Made by a program: the position numbers and the translations under genes. The notes beneath the pieces are model-generated. The model searched no databases, was not told the origin of the DNA, and saw nothing but the letters and a program-made list of their open reading frames with translations. From the NCBI GenBank assembly GCA_903813345.2, contig CAIIXF020000001.1:34195366-34259365 (forward strand): a stretch of 64,000 nucleotides of DNA, given 5' to 3'. Positions 1 through 55,620 of this stretch are shown here, piece by piece. This stretch comes from Owenia fusiformis (lineage: Eukaryota > Annelida > Polychaeta > Sabellida > Oweniidae). The first letter of the stretch is position 1. Every line of letters starts with the position of its first letter.

Positions 1-140
1 AGGTATCGAGCTAAAAAATTCATCCACATCTGTATGCACTCATAAGTTATCCCTAAAAGTTTGAAGGTGATATCTGTAGCGGTTTTGGAGAAAACTGCCG
101 GACGTACGGACGGACAGACAGACGGACGAACAGATAGCGC
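1..140. repeat. Repeat end with ACGG-type microsatellite
   Basis: GGAGAAAACTGCCGGACG runs into a degenerate ACGG/ACAG tract (about 100-135). It resembles the tract near the ends of the composite elements at 18.1 and 61.6 kb, and is probably the cut end of a related repeat. Confidence 0.5.
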
Positions 141-640
141 AGTCAGATGTCCCTTTGATAGTTCATCTTTTTCAGGAAAGCAACAAACCTGGCACAGTTG
201 TAGAAACATACAGGTATGATCTGAATGAAAAATGATTTCGGGGTAAGTGATTCGGGATGGTCTTCATGGATTTTAAGCCTCTGACCCCCACCCCTATCAG
301 GCGGGGAGGGGTACATTATAATAAAATAAATAAAAATAGTTTTAAAGTATATTTCTTTAAATGACTTCATTTGATGATTGCTTTGAGCCTTGAAATTGAG
401 AAAACCCTATTTTAGAAGTTGTGTTTAGGAAGGAAAATACATTCTAACCCAATTATCTAGCGTGAATTCATCTTTCAAAGGGTCAAATATGGGACATCAA
501 GTACTGTATTTCAAGAATGTGATGTCTGATCATCCTGAAAAAATTCATACTAATAGAGGTATAGGTGGTTATCGTATGATATATGGCTTGTGTAGCTCAT
601 GTACTTTTTGAGAAATAAATTATTGAAATTTGGATTTTTA
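141..640. other. AT-rich DNA, no gene seen
   Basis: No coding frame with recognisable content. The small minus-strand open frame here has no family features. Confidence 0.5.
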
Positions 641-1465
641 AGCCCTTGCGGCCTAGGGGTAGCCTTATTTTACCTTTATCATTTTTAAGATATGCAATTT
701 TTGGGTCTCATATGAATTCAAAATGTTGCATTAAGTTCTGTTTTGTCATATTATTCCTAATAAGATGTAAAAAATTATTGGAAATTAAAAATAATTAATT
801 TTCATTTTCGGTTCTAAAGGGCCAGGGCTAACCATATTTTACCCTAATAATTTCCCAGATATGTAATATATGCATCTCAAATTAAATTAGCTCAAGATGG
901 TGCATATAGTTCTGTTTTATCATACTTCTTCCAAGATGTAGAAAAATGAGCGGATATATCTAAAAGATCAACATTTTCACTTTATCTTTTGATGGCCCTG
1001 GGGAAACCTTATTTTACCTTAATAATTTTCTAAATATGAGACATATTCACCTCAAATGAGCTTAAAATGGTATATTTAGTCCTGTTTTATCATATCATTC
1101 CCAAGGAGTGAAAATTGATTGGAAATTTTAAGAAAATGACATTTTCATATTACACCCCCAATCCGCAACATCTTCTTGCAGCGCTGTAAACAGTACTGAA
1201 CAGTGCAGTCAGAGTACTGCATTGTATAGCAATGAAAAATGCCCTTCTAACACCATCTGTTTTGGACAGCGTGGTACAGTACTGTTTTTACAGCTCAGTA
1301 CTGTGACCAGTACTGCTTTTACAGAGCTGTTTATGAAACCATGCTGTTTGATGCAGTTTGAGATTGGTAGTGTAGTTTATGATGGGTCTGAGATGACCTT
1401 ATTTTACCGTAAAAATTTAAATAAAGATATATCATATTGTCTACTCAAATGAGCTCAAAATAGTA
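641..1465 (+). repeat. Diverged tandem repeat, units of about 170 bp
   Basis: Units start near 664, 832, 1009 and 1400, each with (C/A)TTATTTTACC, then a TCTCAAAT-GAGCTCAAAATGG-like part and GTTTTATCATAT(C)ATTCC. The fourth unit is interrupted at 1468 and resumes at 4697. Between the third and fourth units is about 210 bp rich in CAGTACTG palindromes (1189-1310). Confidence 0.65.
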
Positions 1466-3159
1466 AATGGGCTTGAGCAAGCTATTGGTAGTACTTTCAT
1501 ATTGGCACCCAGAAAAAATGCAAGGCTTAAGATACAGATTGGAAATCAGTCTTATTAATTAGGTATATCCACTATATATCTGAGGAAGATATCATGTTTT
1601 GAAAGATGAATGGTAATTCTTTTTATAAATTTTCATGTATCAAAACAAAATATGCCTTATTCTCCATGTAACAAATTCCCGAGAAAAAATCATCATTTAA
1701 ATATATACTTCAAGCATGTACTTAAAAAGAATATGTTTAAGTAATTTGGCTGCATTGGAAAGATTAAGGAATTTGCTTTAAAATGATATGCAACAAGTGT
1801 GTCCATAATAGCGTATAGAGTTTTTATAACCGCTTGTAACACACAACCGTTTGTGTAACATTTCAATGTAAATTTTATGTTAAAAAATACAGAATTTTTC
1901 AACATATTTTCCAATCTTTGCTTACTTTTTTTTAAGATGACATCAGTAGTACTGAATTTTAAAATTTTGTCACTAAAAATGTTTAGAAAAGGCTGTGGTG
2001 GTTCCTGAGATATTGGCTCTCAAAATAACCGAATGATTTTCCGACACTACACGCAAATGTCTTTTCCGAAGAGCATGTGTATTTTAAGACTGAAGTGATA
2101 TGATACACTAAAAACTATTTTAAAACAAAATGCATTTAGTTTCTTGAATATTTAAAACAAATAAGTAGCTTTTTCCGACACAAGAAAAAAGTCCTTTCCG
2201 AAGAGCTCTTCGAAAAAGACAACTCTGTCAAAACAGTGCATTTTCCAACAATTTTAAAGAGAAACACACTGGAATATATTTTCTGATGAACGTTAATACA
2301 TAAAATATCTTTACTGAAGAAACTAAGACTTAAACAGGAAGTACGAAAGTAAATGTTTCCTTTCCGAAGAGCAATCCAATCTCTGATCAGGAATGCTGTA
2401 TTGGGTGTCTATAACTAACTTTTCTTCTGATGTATAAAAGCATTAGCACAATGTTTACAAATATTACATTGAATCTTGATTTGGGCAGTACTGCAAAACC
2501 CTTTAAAACACTGAGTGTAGAATTGTAAATTAAGGATAACGCAAATGTAAAATTGTATCTTGATCACTATTTTTCCTGTGATAATAGGTTAAATTCACTG
2601 ACAATTACCACCAATAATTGAGTCGTTTCTGTGCATAATGCTGTTACATAGGCCTACGTGTCCCTGGCCCAGCAACTAAAAAACTATAAAAGTACATTCA
2701 TGATAGCCTTAAAGTGATGACTTTAATGATGTTTTGCCCTATTATCGCCCATATATTTACCTATGAAAAATCGCAGATAATTTTGTAATCTGTGGTAAAT
2801 CTCGAAAACATGAATACACGAATAGAAACAAATGTATAATCTCCAAAAATTGCTCCCACAAATTCAATCTGTTTAACAGTATTTAACAATACACTAAAAA
2901 ATGTCCTTTCCGAAGAGCTCTGGACAAGTGTAATTTAGTCATATGGTACACATATATACTATCATGATTGTCTCATATATAAACAAACATTACTAAGGAA
3001 TTTGTAATGATTCAGACAGAAGGAAAAATGAACAGGATATTCAAAGTAATTAAGTATTATGGTAATTGGAAAAATGATTGAACGTTTTTGCAAAAATCAC
3101 CGGCCAAGTGAAGAGACTGGTCTTCCTATTTCATTTCTACGATAAAAACTATTCGTTAT

Positions 3160-4090
3160 TTAGAACCATATATGTGCAAGCTTTAAAACAAAATATGCGG
3201 AACATATAATGAAACTTATCTTATCAAAATTTAATGACCTGATTTATTCAAAAGTTAAATGTATTTCCTCGTGGGATTTTTCTACACTTTACACATTAAT
3301 TCCTCATGACAAGTTAAAATATGAAATATTTGGAATCATTAAAAAGACAATGACGGGTTGTAAATTTAAATATGTTAACTGTAATTCAAATAGGGCTTTC
3401 TTTTCTAGTGAACAATATGATGAATATATTTCTTTCACTGCAGTACAATTCTGTGAGGTGTTGGGCTTTCATATTGATAATATATTTGTTAAGTTTGGAA
3501 ATACAGTTTTACGTCAGAATGTAGGTATACCAATGGGTACAGATTGTGCTCCTCTTTTAGCAGACCCTTTTCTTTTCTCGTATGAGTGTAAATATTTTAC
3601 AAAGGACGATGAAAGATAAAGGTAAATTTCATATTGCAAAGTTATTTAATAAGACAGATCGATATATTGATGACTTGTTAAGTTTAGACAACCCAAAATT
3701 TAAAGACTTTGTAGGTGAGATATATCCTACTGAGCTAGAATTGAAAAAGACTAATGAATCTGATATGAGTGCACCTTATCTTGATCTTCTTATTAACATT
3801 GAACCAGACAACAGTATATATTGTAAATTATATGACAAAAGAGATGACTTTAATTTTGACATTGTTAATTTTCCACATTTGGATAGCAATATTCCACTTA
3901 ACCCAACATATGGAGTTTATGTATCCCAGCTTATTAGGTATAGCAAGGCGTGTTCAAAATATCTAGATTTCAAATCAAGACACCATATTTTAGTGAGCAA
4001 GCTGTTAGGTCAAGGTTATACTGGTAAAAAACTTAAGAAATACTTTCTGGGCTTTGCTGAAAAGTACAAGTCATTAATTTCAAAATTTCA
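3160..4090 (+). pseudogene. Penelope-like reverse transcriptase fragment, frameshifted
   Basis: Two overlapping frames carry consecutive parts of one reverse transcriptase. The first reads SSWDFSTLYTLIPHDKLK and later VGIPMGTDCAPLLADPF. The second continues with RYIDDLLSL (the catalytic YxDD box), NPKFKDFVGEIYPTELELKK, and APYLDLLINIE. One frameshift near 3590-3605 separates the palm motifs, so the copy cannot make an active enzyme. Known: this FSTLYT...IPH / YIDDLL type is common in invertebrate genomes and is closest to the Penelope-like group. No GIY-YIG endonuclease was seen downstream; the frame runs into a SINE-like sequence at about 4100, so the 3' part is missing. Assignment to Penelope rather than another telomerase-related RT family is by motif only. 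Confidence 0.72.
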
Positions 4091-4104
4091 AGTTTTACTA
4101 CTTG

Positions 4105-4200
4105 AGATGCTGTCGAGTTGGCCGAGAGGGTTTGAGCGCCAGCAAGTTCAGGCTAGGTGATTTGGGCCCTAACCACGAGGTTGCGATTTCGAGACGCGTC
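4105..4200 (+). repeat. tRNA-derived SINE head (Leu/Ser-like)
   Basis: GAGTTGGCCGAGAGGGTTTG matches a class II tRNA D-arm and pol III A box. A degenerate B box (GGTTGCGATTTCGAG) lies about 50 bases on. No full cloverleaf can be drawn, so this is a SINE head or tRNA pseudogene and not a working tRNA gene. The family's tail may run through the T-rich stretch to the (TA)n tract at 4541. Confidence 0.55.
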
Positions 4201-4540
4201 TGCCCATGCGTTTATTCTTTTATGAGTACTAGTATCTACAACTATTTTTGATGTTATGAGTATTGGCTATCATTTTTTTCAATTTTTTCAATTTTTCTTC
4301 AACATGTATTGTAATGACTTCAGTATAAATGAAATGTCCCTTGGTATTCTGGTTCTGGATTGTGATATTGGTTCTTGATTGGAGGGGGGAGGGGGATGTT
4401 AGACATTGTTTCTTTTCACGTTAGATCATGGTTTTGGGATAGGGTCTACTTTTCTTATGACGGATTTACACTTACAGTTTGCTTTTCTTGTTGGGTTTCT
4501 TTAAAGTTTTTAGTCACCCTTCCCTTTGGCATTTGTGCTT

Positions 4541-4559
4541 ATATATATATATATATATT
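4541..4559. repeat. (TA)n microsatellite
   Basis: A short run of TA dinucleotides just before the right end of the 3.2 kb element; it may be the 3' tail of the SINE-like sequence. Confidence 0.7.
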
Positions 4560-4696
4560 ATCTCTGGGTCAATAAAAAAATGAAAGGTAAGACATTAAGT
4601 GAAATTATGATTCAGGAAAATGTTTTTTTCTAGCAAGTTTGAAAATCCACTTCTATAGGACTAAACGTGCTACCAATAGCTTGCTCAAGCCCAAAT

Positions 4697-5766
4697 ATAG
4701 TCTAGTTTTGTCATATCATTCCTACTGAGATATACAATAATAAAAAATTATAAAATTACAATTATAAAAAATGAACCTCAACATCCATTTATTCCTTTTT
4801 AGTACCAATGGCAATACTATCTAGTTTTATGGAACATAAAGTCCAGTTTATACTTGTACCAGGAGAAGCATTGTTAAGATTCTGTATAAAATCATTTGAG
4901 AATATAATCCAAATCTATAAAACCTAATCAAAGGGGTCACAATTTATGGATTCTGACAGTCTTCCCTACAGCTACATAGCTCAGAGCAAATTAGATCTAC
5001 TTTCAAACATTTGCATCTGTTCTATTGAAACAGGTATCTACCCCATGACCTACATTTTATGTTGTGGCCTCAGTACTATCAGCAGTAGGAGAAGCCCAGC
5101 CACATTCATGTGGCGATAGAAACTGTGGGTAAGAATGCATCAGAATGAATAAGGACTCTAGGACTGCAATGTCATTTACTTTAAGGGTATCAAAAAAGAT
5201 TTAAAGCTTAAGAACACTTGCATAATCTCAGGGTACTCCTTCTGTTCCTGCAAATCACTTGACTTGGGAGTAGTAGCAGATGCATCTAGCGATTGTATGA
5301 AAAGTGGTAAGGGCTAAACTTTGGTCATGGCCAAGTGGCCTTGAAATATTTAAGGCAGGTCGTACATATTGGAGGAATTTCCCCTTACCATAGGCCATAT
5401 GCCATTCAAATTGACATTTTCAGCACAAGTTTCTGCCAGTTTAAACCACAAAATCAACTGTATTGACTATAATGCATGCTTCTTCAAACGAGCGAATGGT
5501 GATGGCAGATACTTAACTATCGGGCTAAGGTATTGAATTACCTCATTGTGAGGTCACTATCTTCTTGCCATCTTCCTCCAGGGTTTCAGATGAAATCGCA
5601 TCATTATCGTGCACGCATTTAGCACATGGTTGGTGTGAAATGCTTTATGACCCAAGCTGCCAATGGCATCTGTTGTGGGGGCGGAGCTGCTAAACTCACT
5701 CCATCCCTTTGGTTCTACATTATGGTAAAATATGATAATATCAACCCTGACCTGTCAAAAGCTAAT
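4697..5766. other. Rest of the tandem unit, then unassigned DNA
   Basis: 4697-4770 completes the interrupted tandem unit. From 4800 to 5766 I see no convincing gene; short open frames on the plus strand have no family motifs. Confidence 0.5.
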
Positions 5767-7679
5767 ATATACTCCTCAAAAAAAGTCAAGGACGAGTCTT
5801 TTCCTCAAAGGTTTACATGTTAAACCCCATGTATGTTTGAACTCTTATTTTCAAAGCCTGAAACGAAAGAAAGACTGATAATGTCAATAGATATGTACCT
5901 TGACTCTATTCTCTATATTTTAGAAAATTTTCAATTCAATCTCTCCGTTACACACTGTAAACCTGCATAGTATAAATGCGGCAGTTCGCTTGTCACTGGT
6001 AGAAAGTCATTAATCACACATCTGGTGTTCTTGCACATGCGTAGTGGTAATAAAATCTGTCTTAGAAAATATGGCTGTGGTGTTTGAAGGCTATGTCATG
6101 TTGTCTGGTAAGCTTAAAATCTATGATTTCTACCGACATTTCTCTGTCTAAACTTATAACCTTATTATCTTATGATATTAAAGATTTGCTGAATCATATT
6201 TATTTGGTCATTATGTCACTATTTTAAAGGTATCAGTTAATATGAAATAGATATTTTTTGCATTTTTGAGTGTACTTTTCCATCATATTTTCTATATTTT
6301 CCTACTTTTTTACTTCAGAACTTTTTTCACAGTGAGAAACAATGGGGTCTTATGAAACAATACCACTTCAAGAAAAGTGTACATTATTTTGTTTAAAGAA
6401 GATATTGGCATTTTAATTGAGTAGGTGTTGGCCAAAATTGATATTTTTAACATTGGTTTGAATAGGCAACTTTGAGCTGTTGCTCGCAGAAAACAAGTGA
6501 TATATCAAAGGAAAAAAATAATGTAGACAATTGATTTAGATGAGCAGAAAGAGGAGACTTTTAAGTACAAAACCATCAAAAAATTATAGGATTCAAAAAG
6601 TAGAATCAATAAGAAAAGTGACTTTTCATGCAAATGTGTACTAAAATTAAAATTTTATTTATGTACTAGGGTTTCATTTACAAAAGATAGATACAATGGA
6701 ATGTGTTAGAATTCGGTTGATTATGATTAGAATTTGTGAACTTTTTTTACATCTATAAATTACTAATTGATCATTCTTTTTAGTTATTGCAAAAGTTATA
6801 GTTTCTAAGTAAGTTTAAACGAGTAATAACATGAAAAGTGAATGCGGTTTAATTAACCAAAAGTGGCTATAGCATTAACTTTCTACAGTGGAAGACTGTT
6901 TGACCTACTAGTAAACAAAGCTAAGAACTGGATACTGGCCTAATTAATCAAAACCAGCTTGACAAGCGAACTGCCAGCTCAGGTTTACAGTGTACAATAT
7001 GTCAAAAATTGATGTCAAATTTTGGGAATTTAAAAAAATGGCAGAACCCATGTAAACCAATGGGAAGTGGTTGGGTTGCAAAAAGTCATATGAGAATATA
7101 TCCATCCATTCAATTGCTCTCTAAAATGGAATTTAAATAGACAATTGAATTTGCTAACTTGTCTACAACAAAAAATTGATTTGTTTCTCCAGGTTTTACA
7201 AAGTAATGAATCTCAAAAGTCAAAATCATTTCTCAAGAAAAACCATTGAAATAACAAAGGGGTCAAAAATGAGTTTTCAAAAATACATTGATTCTCTATA
7301 TCTGTAACTCTCACAAAGTAAGCTTAATACCTAACACGCAGAAAGTTCAATTGTCTACTCAGAAATTATTTTTAATAAATGTTTTACCGAATAGATATCC
7401 AAAAATCTGATTTGCCCCTAACCCACCATTTCCCATTGGTTAACATGGGTTCTGCCATTTTTTTAAAATTCCTCAACTTTGACATCAATTTTTGACCTAT
7501 TGTAATAGAGAGATTAAATTGAAAATTTCCTGAAATATAGAGAATAGAGTCAAGGTACATATCCATTTACATTATCAGGTTTTCTTTCGCTTAGAAAATA
7601 GAGTTTAAAGATACATTTGGTTTAACATGTAAACCTATGATGAAAAAGACTGGTCCTTAACTTTTTTTGAGGAGTATAT
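5767..7679. mobile_element. Foldback element with ATATACTCCTCAAAAAAAGT ends
   Basis: The left end ATATACTCCTCAAAAAAAGT (5767) is matched by its reverse complement ending at 7679. The two arms (5767-5952 plus 6997-7080, and 7395-7679 inverted) stay alignable throughout, including TTGACTCTATTCTCTATATT and ATGGCAGAACCCATG. The left arm is interrupted by a second element at 5953-6992. The TA-rich edge and palindromic build suggest a Tc1/mariner-type non-autonomous element, but this is inference. Confidence 0.7.
5953..6992. mobile_element. 1.04 kb non-autonomous element nested in the foldback arm, TACA duplication
   Basis: Ends CACTGTAAACCTG ... CAGGTTTACAGTG, with a second matching block GGCAGTTCGCTTGTCA / TGACAAGCGAACTGCC just inside. 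Flanked by TACA on both sides (5949-5952, 6993-6996). The uninterrupted opposite arm has ATTACAATAG at the same point, which confirms the empty site. No coding frame inside. Confidence 0.75.
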
Positions 7680-7680
7680 G

Positions 7681-7800
7681 TCATTTTTCAAATTTCCATT
7701 ATTTTTTACATCTCCTATGGAATAATATGACAAAACAAGAGTGTATGGTGTATGACGCTTTTTAAGCTATTTGAGATGCATACGTCTCATAATTAAGATG
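7681..7800 (-). repeat. Inverted copy of the ~170-bp tandem unit
   Basis: On the minus strand this reads GCATCTCAAATAGCTTAAAA followed by TTGTTTTGTCATATTATTCC, matching the 641-1465 units in the opposite orientation. Confidence 0.55.
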
Positions 7801-7961
7801 ATAATCTCACACTATGTGTTGGGGACATAAAAAACAATAAAAACATGACAGCTGTATGAAGTGGTATAAATTAGTTGAACTCATAATGTAATATCTGTAA
7901 AAATAATCACGTGTGCGCCTCTATGGGGTCCCTCTCTTAACGTGGACACAGTAATTAGTAC

Positions 7962-51569
<43,608 letters not shown>

Positions 51570-51639
51570 CTGAAAAATATAGCATTTTATATTTTCATTC
51601 AATTGAAAATTCTTATTTATGTAGGTTTCCACTATTTAT

Positions 51640-52385
51640 TTTTTTGTTTTACCAACAAATAAAATATCTTAATCATATAAACGATAAAGGAACCGACTCA
51701 CTTCTACGTGAAGCCCTTGAGGTAAATAAACAACTGACAGATATGAATAAACAATCATGGCTCACGCACATCAATGATGTACTTAAATATATTTATTTAC
51801 AATGGTACTTCACCAAACTTTTTGTAAGAAACCAAGAGAAATAAAGAAATTACTGGAAAATAGATACATACAATTTGGGAAACTAAAATAAAATCAAATA
51901 ATGGTAAATTGAGGTTTTATAAGACAATGAAAGCAAAATGGAACAAGGAACCCTACTTGGATTTAATCAAAAATGAAATAGACAGAAATAACTTGACAAA
52001 GCTAAGAATTAGCGCACATAAATTTGAAATCGAAACAGGTCGTTACACAAAACTAATTACCCCTATTGAAGAAAGAAAATGTCTTGTGTAACAAGAAAAC
52101 CGATTCAGAATGCCATTTCCTATTTGAATGCAATAAGTTTAAAGATGTTCGGTCAAGTTACATGGATAAACTTAAAAAAACACTGTCAAAATTTAGAAAA
52201 CATGAATATCGTGGAACATAAATTAATGTTTCTATTTAATTCAGAGGGCATAATATTAAATATACTCGCAAAGTATATATCAAATATTTTTATCGAGAGA
52301 GAAAAAAACACGAAATGCATCCAATAAAAGCTTGCAATGATCAAGCACGCTTTAGTTTCATTGTTTTCTGTATAAGCTGTACACT
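51640..52385 (+). pseudogene. LINE 3' end (reverse transcriptase C-terminal region), decayed
   Basis: Pieces in three frames follow the usual order of a LINE polymerase C-terminus: LREALEVNKQLTDMNKQSWL, then KAKWNKEPYLDLIKNEIDRN, LRISAHKFEIETGRYTK and EERKCL. After a frameshift near 52080 comes KKTDSECHFLFECNKFKDVR. The C..C..H..C spacing in CL..ECHFLFEC is the zinc-ribbon-like motif at the end of such proteins. Later stops and frameshifts show it is dead. It begins about 70 bp upstream of the exon 1 acceptor in the gene's orientation and on the opposite strand, so it lies in the presumed 5' UTR intron. Confidence 0.8.
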
Positions 52386-53383
52386 TTGAAGGAGGATGCA
52401 CAATTGTTGTTAATTAAATTCAAATAAATCATCCAAAACGATTTCTGCTCGCGTTTTCCAGTTTATGGAGAATACTATACTATCGCACCCCCCCCCCTCA
52501 ATTCAACTGGCTGAAAAATGGCTACGCCCCTGCAATATATTCACTTTGTTTCATGAATATTTTGTTTCACATACTTTAGGTAGTTACTGAAAAAGCATAT
52601 ATCTGTGATGTACAGGATATCAACAATGATTATTTTAATGAATCCTCTATTACAAGAAGTTAAATTTTCAATGAAATATGTAAGAATTGATCATAAATAG
52701 GAAAATTATTTGATACCAAATATCTTGAAAATACTTCTCTGAATCAAATTATCAATAACACTGAAAGCAACCCCCATAACACTGTTAATTGTTGATTCAA
52801 AAAAGTATTTAATGTTAGCAATTAGCAAAGATTTGAACTTCATCAATCTGTTATCATATTTGCACCAAGCAGTACATTCTACCTCACTGTATTAAGTAAC
52901 AAAGAGACTATATGAGAGAGCGGTCAGCTGCTATTTACCCTTTGTTTTCCTTTGAGGATTAAATGTTAAATTCAGATACCAAAGAAAGTGAACTTGTTAC
53001 TGAAAGTAGATGTTATTTCGTAATAATTTCAGTTTTCTAAAGTGCCATGAATGGCCTAAGTTAAACGTTAGTTTTTTAAAAAGAAAAAGGATATATCACT
53101 TGTTCCGGAGGAATCTATTTATTAAAAAGAAATTGCGGACTGTGGCAAGATAAATTATAGGATGATTGTCCGAGGAGAGGATGTTACCAGAAAATAAATC
53201 GGTTTGATGTCTTGAAAGACTAGGCTACCGGTTCTAGAGCCCGTTTTAGAGTTATGTTCCAGTTGCAGATGCACGTACAGTCTATCCAAATTTCTATTAC
53301 ACGAAGTAATGAAGCCAACACTGCAAGATTGGTAATATAATAATTTTTTATATGTAACGGTTAAAGGTTTATTTTTTAAGTGA
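52386..53383. other. AT-rich DNA with a C-run repeat end
   Basis: A C-run at 52488 leads to GCTGAAAAATGGCTACGCCC + CTGC (52511-52532). A like ending, GCTGACTACGCCCCTGC, is at 59280-59296, so both are probably ends of one repeat family. No gene seen. Confidence 0.5.
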
Positions 53384-53676
53384 AATGAAACTTCAAATGT
53401 GAGGATGTCAAATGGCCAGCATGTGAATGTTGGCAAAGTTGGAATCATCCATTTGACTAAAAAGGGAGTTCCTCCCAAAAATGAAACCTCAAATGTGAGG
53501 ATGTCAAATGGCCAGCATGTGAATGTTGGCAAAGTTGGAATCATCCAACTGTTGACTAAAAAGGGAGTTCCTCCCAAAAATGAAACCTCGAAGGCAAGGA
53601 TGTCAAATGGCTAGCATGCGAGTGTTGGTAAAATTGGAGCCAGCCAATAGTTGACTATAAAGGGAGTTCCTCTCAA
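53384..53676 (+). repeat. Three tandem units of 95-99 bp
   Basis: Units at about 53384, 53479 and 53578, each AATGAAAC(T/C)TC ..AGGATGTCAAATGGCCAGCA.. AAGGGAGTTCCTCCCAAA. Units 1 and 2 are nearly identical, unit 3 more diverged. Open frames on both strands are repeat translations. Confidence 0.9.
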
Positions 53677-55029
53677 AAATTATACTACTATTCCAGCCTT
53701 ACACTGCTTGGAATATCTGTAATTACTGAAGAATGGAAGTTCCTTCCAAAACTGTTTAAGTGTATTACATTGATGGAACATTTTTCCCGTTTCATTTTCT
53801 TTAAGAAGAATGAAAAAATTAAAGAAGCTTGTTTGTAGCCATGCATGGCACAAATGTAGAAACCCATTATGTTCAGTAACTAATCCTGTTTTGAGGATGT
53901 TGCTAGCTAGAGCTGCCTCAGCTCGGATCAAATTGTGGCAATAGAATCGCAAAAACGTGTTTTTCCTACTAAAGTTCAAAGATATAAGGGACATGTGCAC
54001 CCTTTTGAAAGCATTGCTACTATTAAACATTACAATTGGGCAAAATAAGCTACAATATTCAGTATAATTTCTCAGAGCCAATCAAGCGTCAACCTGTTTC
54101 AGACTGATGATCAAGTCTTTTTGCATCATAGCAATCGCATCTGTCCCAGATCAAGTGCTATCACGGTAATAGAGCTAAGGTAGTTGAAATGTATTTTTAA
54201 CAGATTACATAATATCCTTATATACCTTTCAAAACAAAAAAGATTAAAATTGGAGAAATTAGCACAGTTAGTGCAGGTAAATGATAACTTTTCATTAAAA
54301 CTTTTATCCAACTCTATCCTTGAGGATAGAGGTCCATGCATTAAACAAACTTGACTAGACTTAATCTTCAATCGAAAAGTTAAACAATCTTAAGTGTGGA
54401 TGATCCAAAATTGAAACTTGTACTAGATATAGCATCATAAAAATCACACACTTTGATGAGAATGTTTAAGATTAAAATTACTTGAAAGTATCAGCTTTTT
54501 TAGCTAGGTCACTAATTTTTTAGAAATGATGCTTTAAATGCATAAACTGTGAAGTCAGTGTTATCACTTTTCATCTTTATTCATACAGTATGTATTACAT
54601 TAATGTCGGTACCTTGACAGATATTAGTCATATAAAAATGCATGCACACAAAACATTGTGCCTACTTGGGAAGGACACATGAGAAACAGTTCTAAGGATA
54701 GCATAGACAATGTGAAATCACAGCTTGCTAACCTTATTACATAAGCATGAGCATCTTTTTCAAAGGTCATTGGGTTTGTGTCTTTATTGTTGCAACTTAT
54801 GATAATCTCCTACTTTTTCAATACATTAATCTTGAATAAGATGAAAGTAAGGCATGAAACATCAGAGGCAATTATGAAGCAATTATATCATTATCGAATG
54901 ATTCTAATGTAGCTGGCAGACTGGGGAACAATGACATCCAGTGACTCAATCAGTCATGGTGTCCAAGACATGACCCTCTTCACTGATGCATCGGGGAGTG
55001 GTTGAAGCTGTGTATGAAATGGCATTTGT
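53677..55029. other. Unassigned AT-rich DNA
   Basis: Minus-strand frames at 53680-54081 and 54126-54371 have no family motifs; no repeat structure seen. Confidence 0.4.
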
Positions 55030-55210
55030 GAAGGGCATGTTCTAAAAGGTGTACTGGCTCCAATTTAGTGGACTTTGTGGCCTTATCCATTGTTTAGTCA
55101 TTGTGTGGTTAAAATGACTAAAAGGTGGACTGATACAAAGGCCACTGTTTAGATATTTTCATAGAAGAATGACTAAAAAGTGGCTTCAAACTGGAGTATA
55201 AAGGGTTAAG
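55030..55210. repeat. Diverged repeat (GTCCACTTTTTAG-type)
   Basis: GGCATGTTCTAAAAGGTGTA, then paired GACTAAAAGGTGGACTG / GACTAAAAAGTGGC and GGAGTATAAAGGGTTAAGT. A related, inverted and rearranged copy is at 59570-59770. Confidence 0.5.
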
Positions 55211-55433
55211 TAAAAGGATGGTACTGAGTGATCCAACCCACCCAAGATGCATGCCTAATAGAATCATAAAACCTTATCAAGTGATACAATCTGTACCTGA
55301 CACCATCAACTATTGTATCTTAGTATCCCTTTAAAATTGTATATAATTTTGTCAAAGTAACAATTATCACAAACAATGAAGCTCTGATTTCATAACTTTA
55401 CATGACCCAAAAATAGCCTCGAGACAGCTTAAT

Positions 55434-55620
55434 GTTGAGAGGTGGGGGTAAACAATGCTAAAAAAATTAATTACAAACTTTTCCACAACTTGCAGTTGGT
55501 AAGGGTATATGTGTATCCCAATTGATATAGAATTTTCCCTATTAAATGATTATGTCGGAGGAGTTTGCAATCATTAGTTTTAAGCTGTGATTTGCAAAAA
55601 ATAAAAGAACTAGATATAGT
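55434..55620 (+). repeat. Diverged direct repeat, copy 1
   Basis: GGTGGGGGTAAACAATG, TTTTCCACAACTTGCAGTTG, CCCAATTGATATAGAATTTT and GGAGTTTGCAATCATTAGTT line up in order with 56020-56200. Confidence 0.65.

Larger units (their letters stand above)
1469..4692. mobile_element. 3.2 kb element with 23-bp inverted ends and 4-bp target duplication
   Basis: The ends are GGGCTTGAGCAAGCTATTGG + TAG at 1469-1491 and its exact reverse complement at 4670-4692. They are flanked by AAAT (1465-1468 and 4693-4696), and removing the element with one AAAT restores the fourth unit of the surrounding tandem repeat, which fixes the insertion well. Inside are a repeated CTTTCCGAAGAGC motif, a Penelope-like reverse transcriptase remnant and a tRNA-like SINE head. 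The ends match no superfamily I can name. Confidence 0.75.

Noticed and set aside
4105-4200. A functional tRNA-Leu or tRNA-Ser gene
   Set aside because: The D-arm matches, but the B box is degenerate and the acceptor and T stems do not pair.
53155-53614. Open frames on both strands over the 95-99-bp repeat
   Set aside because: Both are repeat translations, and unit lengths of 95 and 99 are not both multiples of three.
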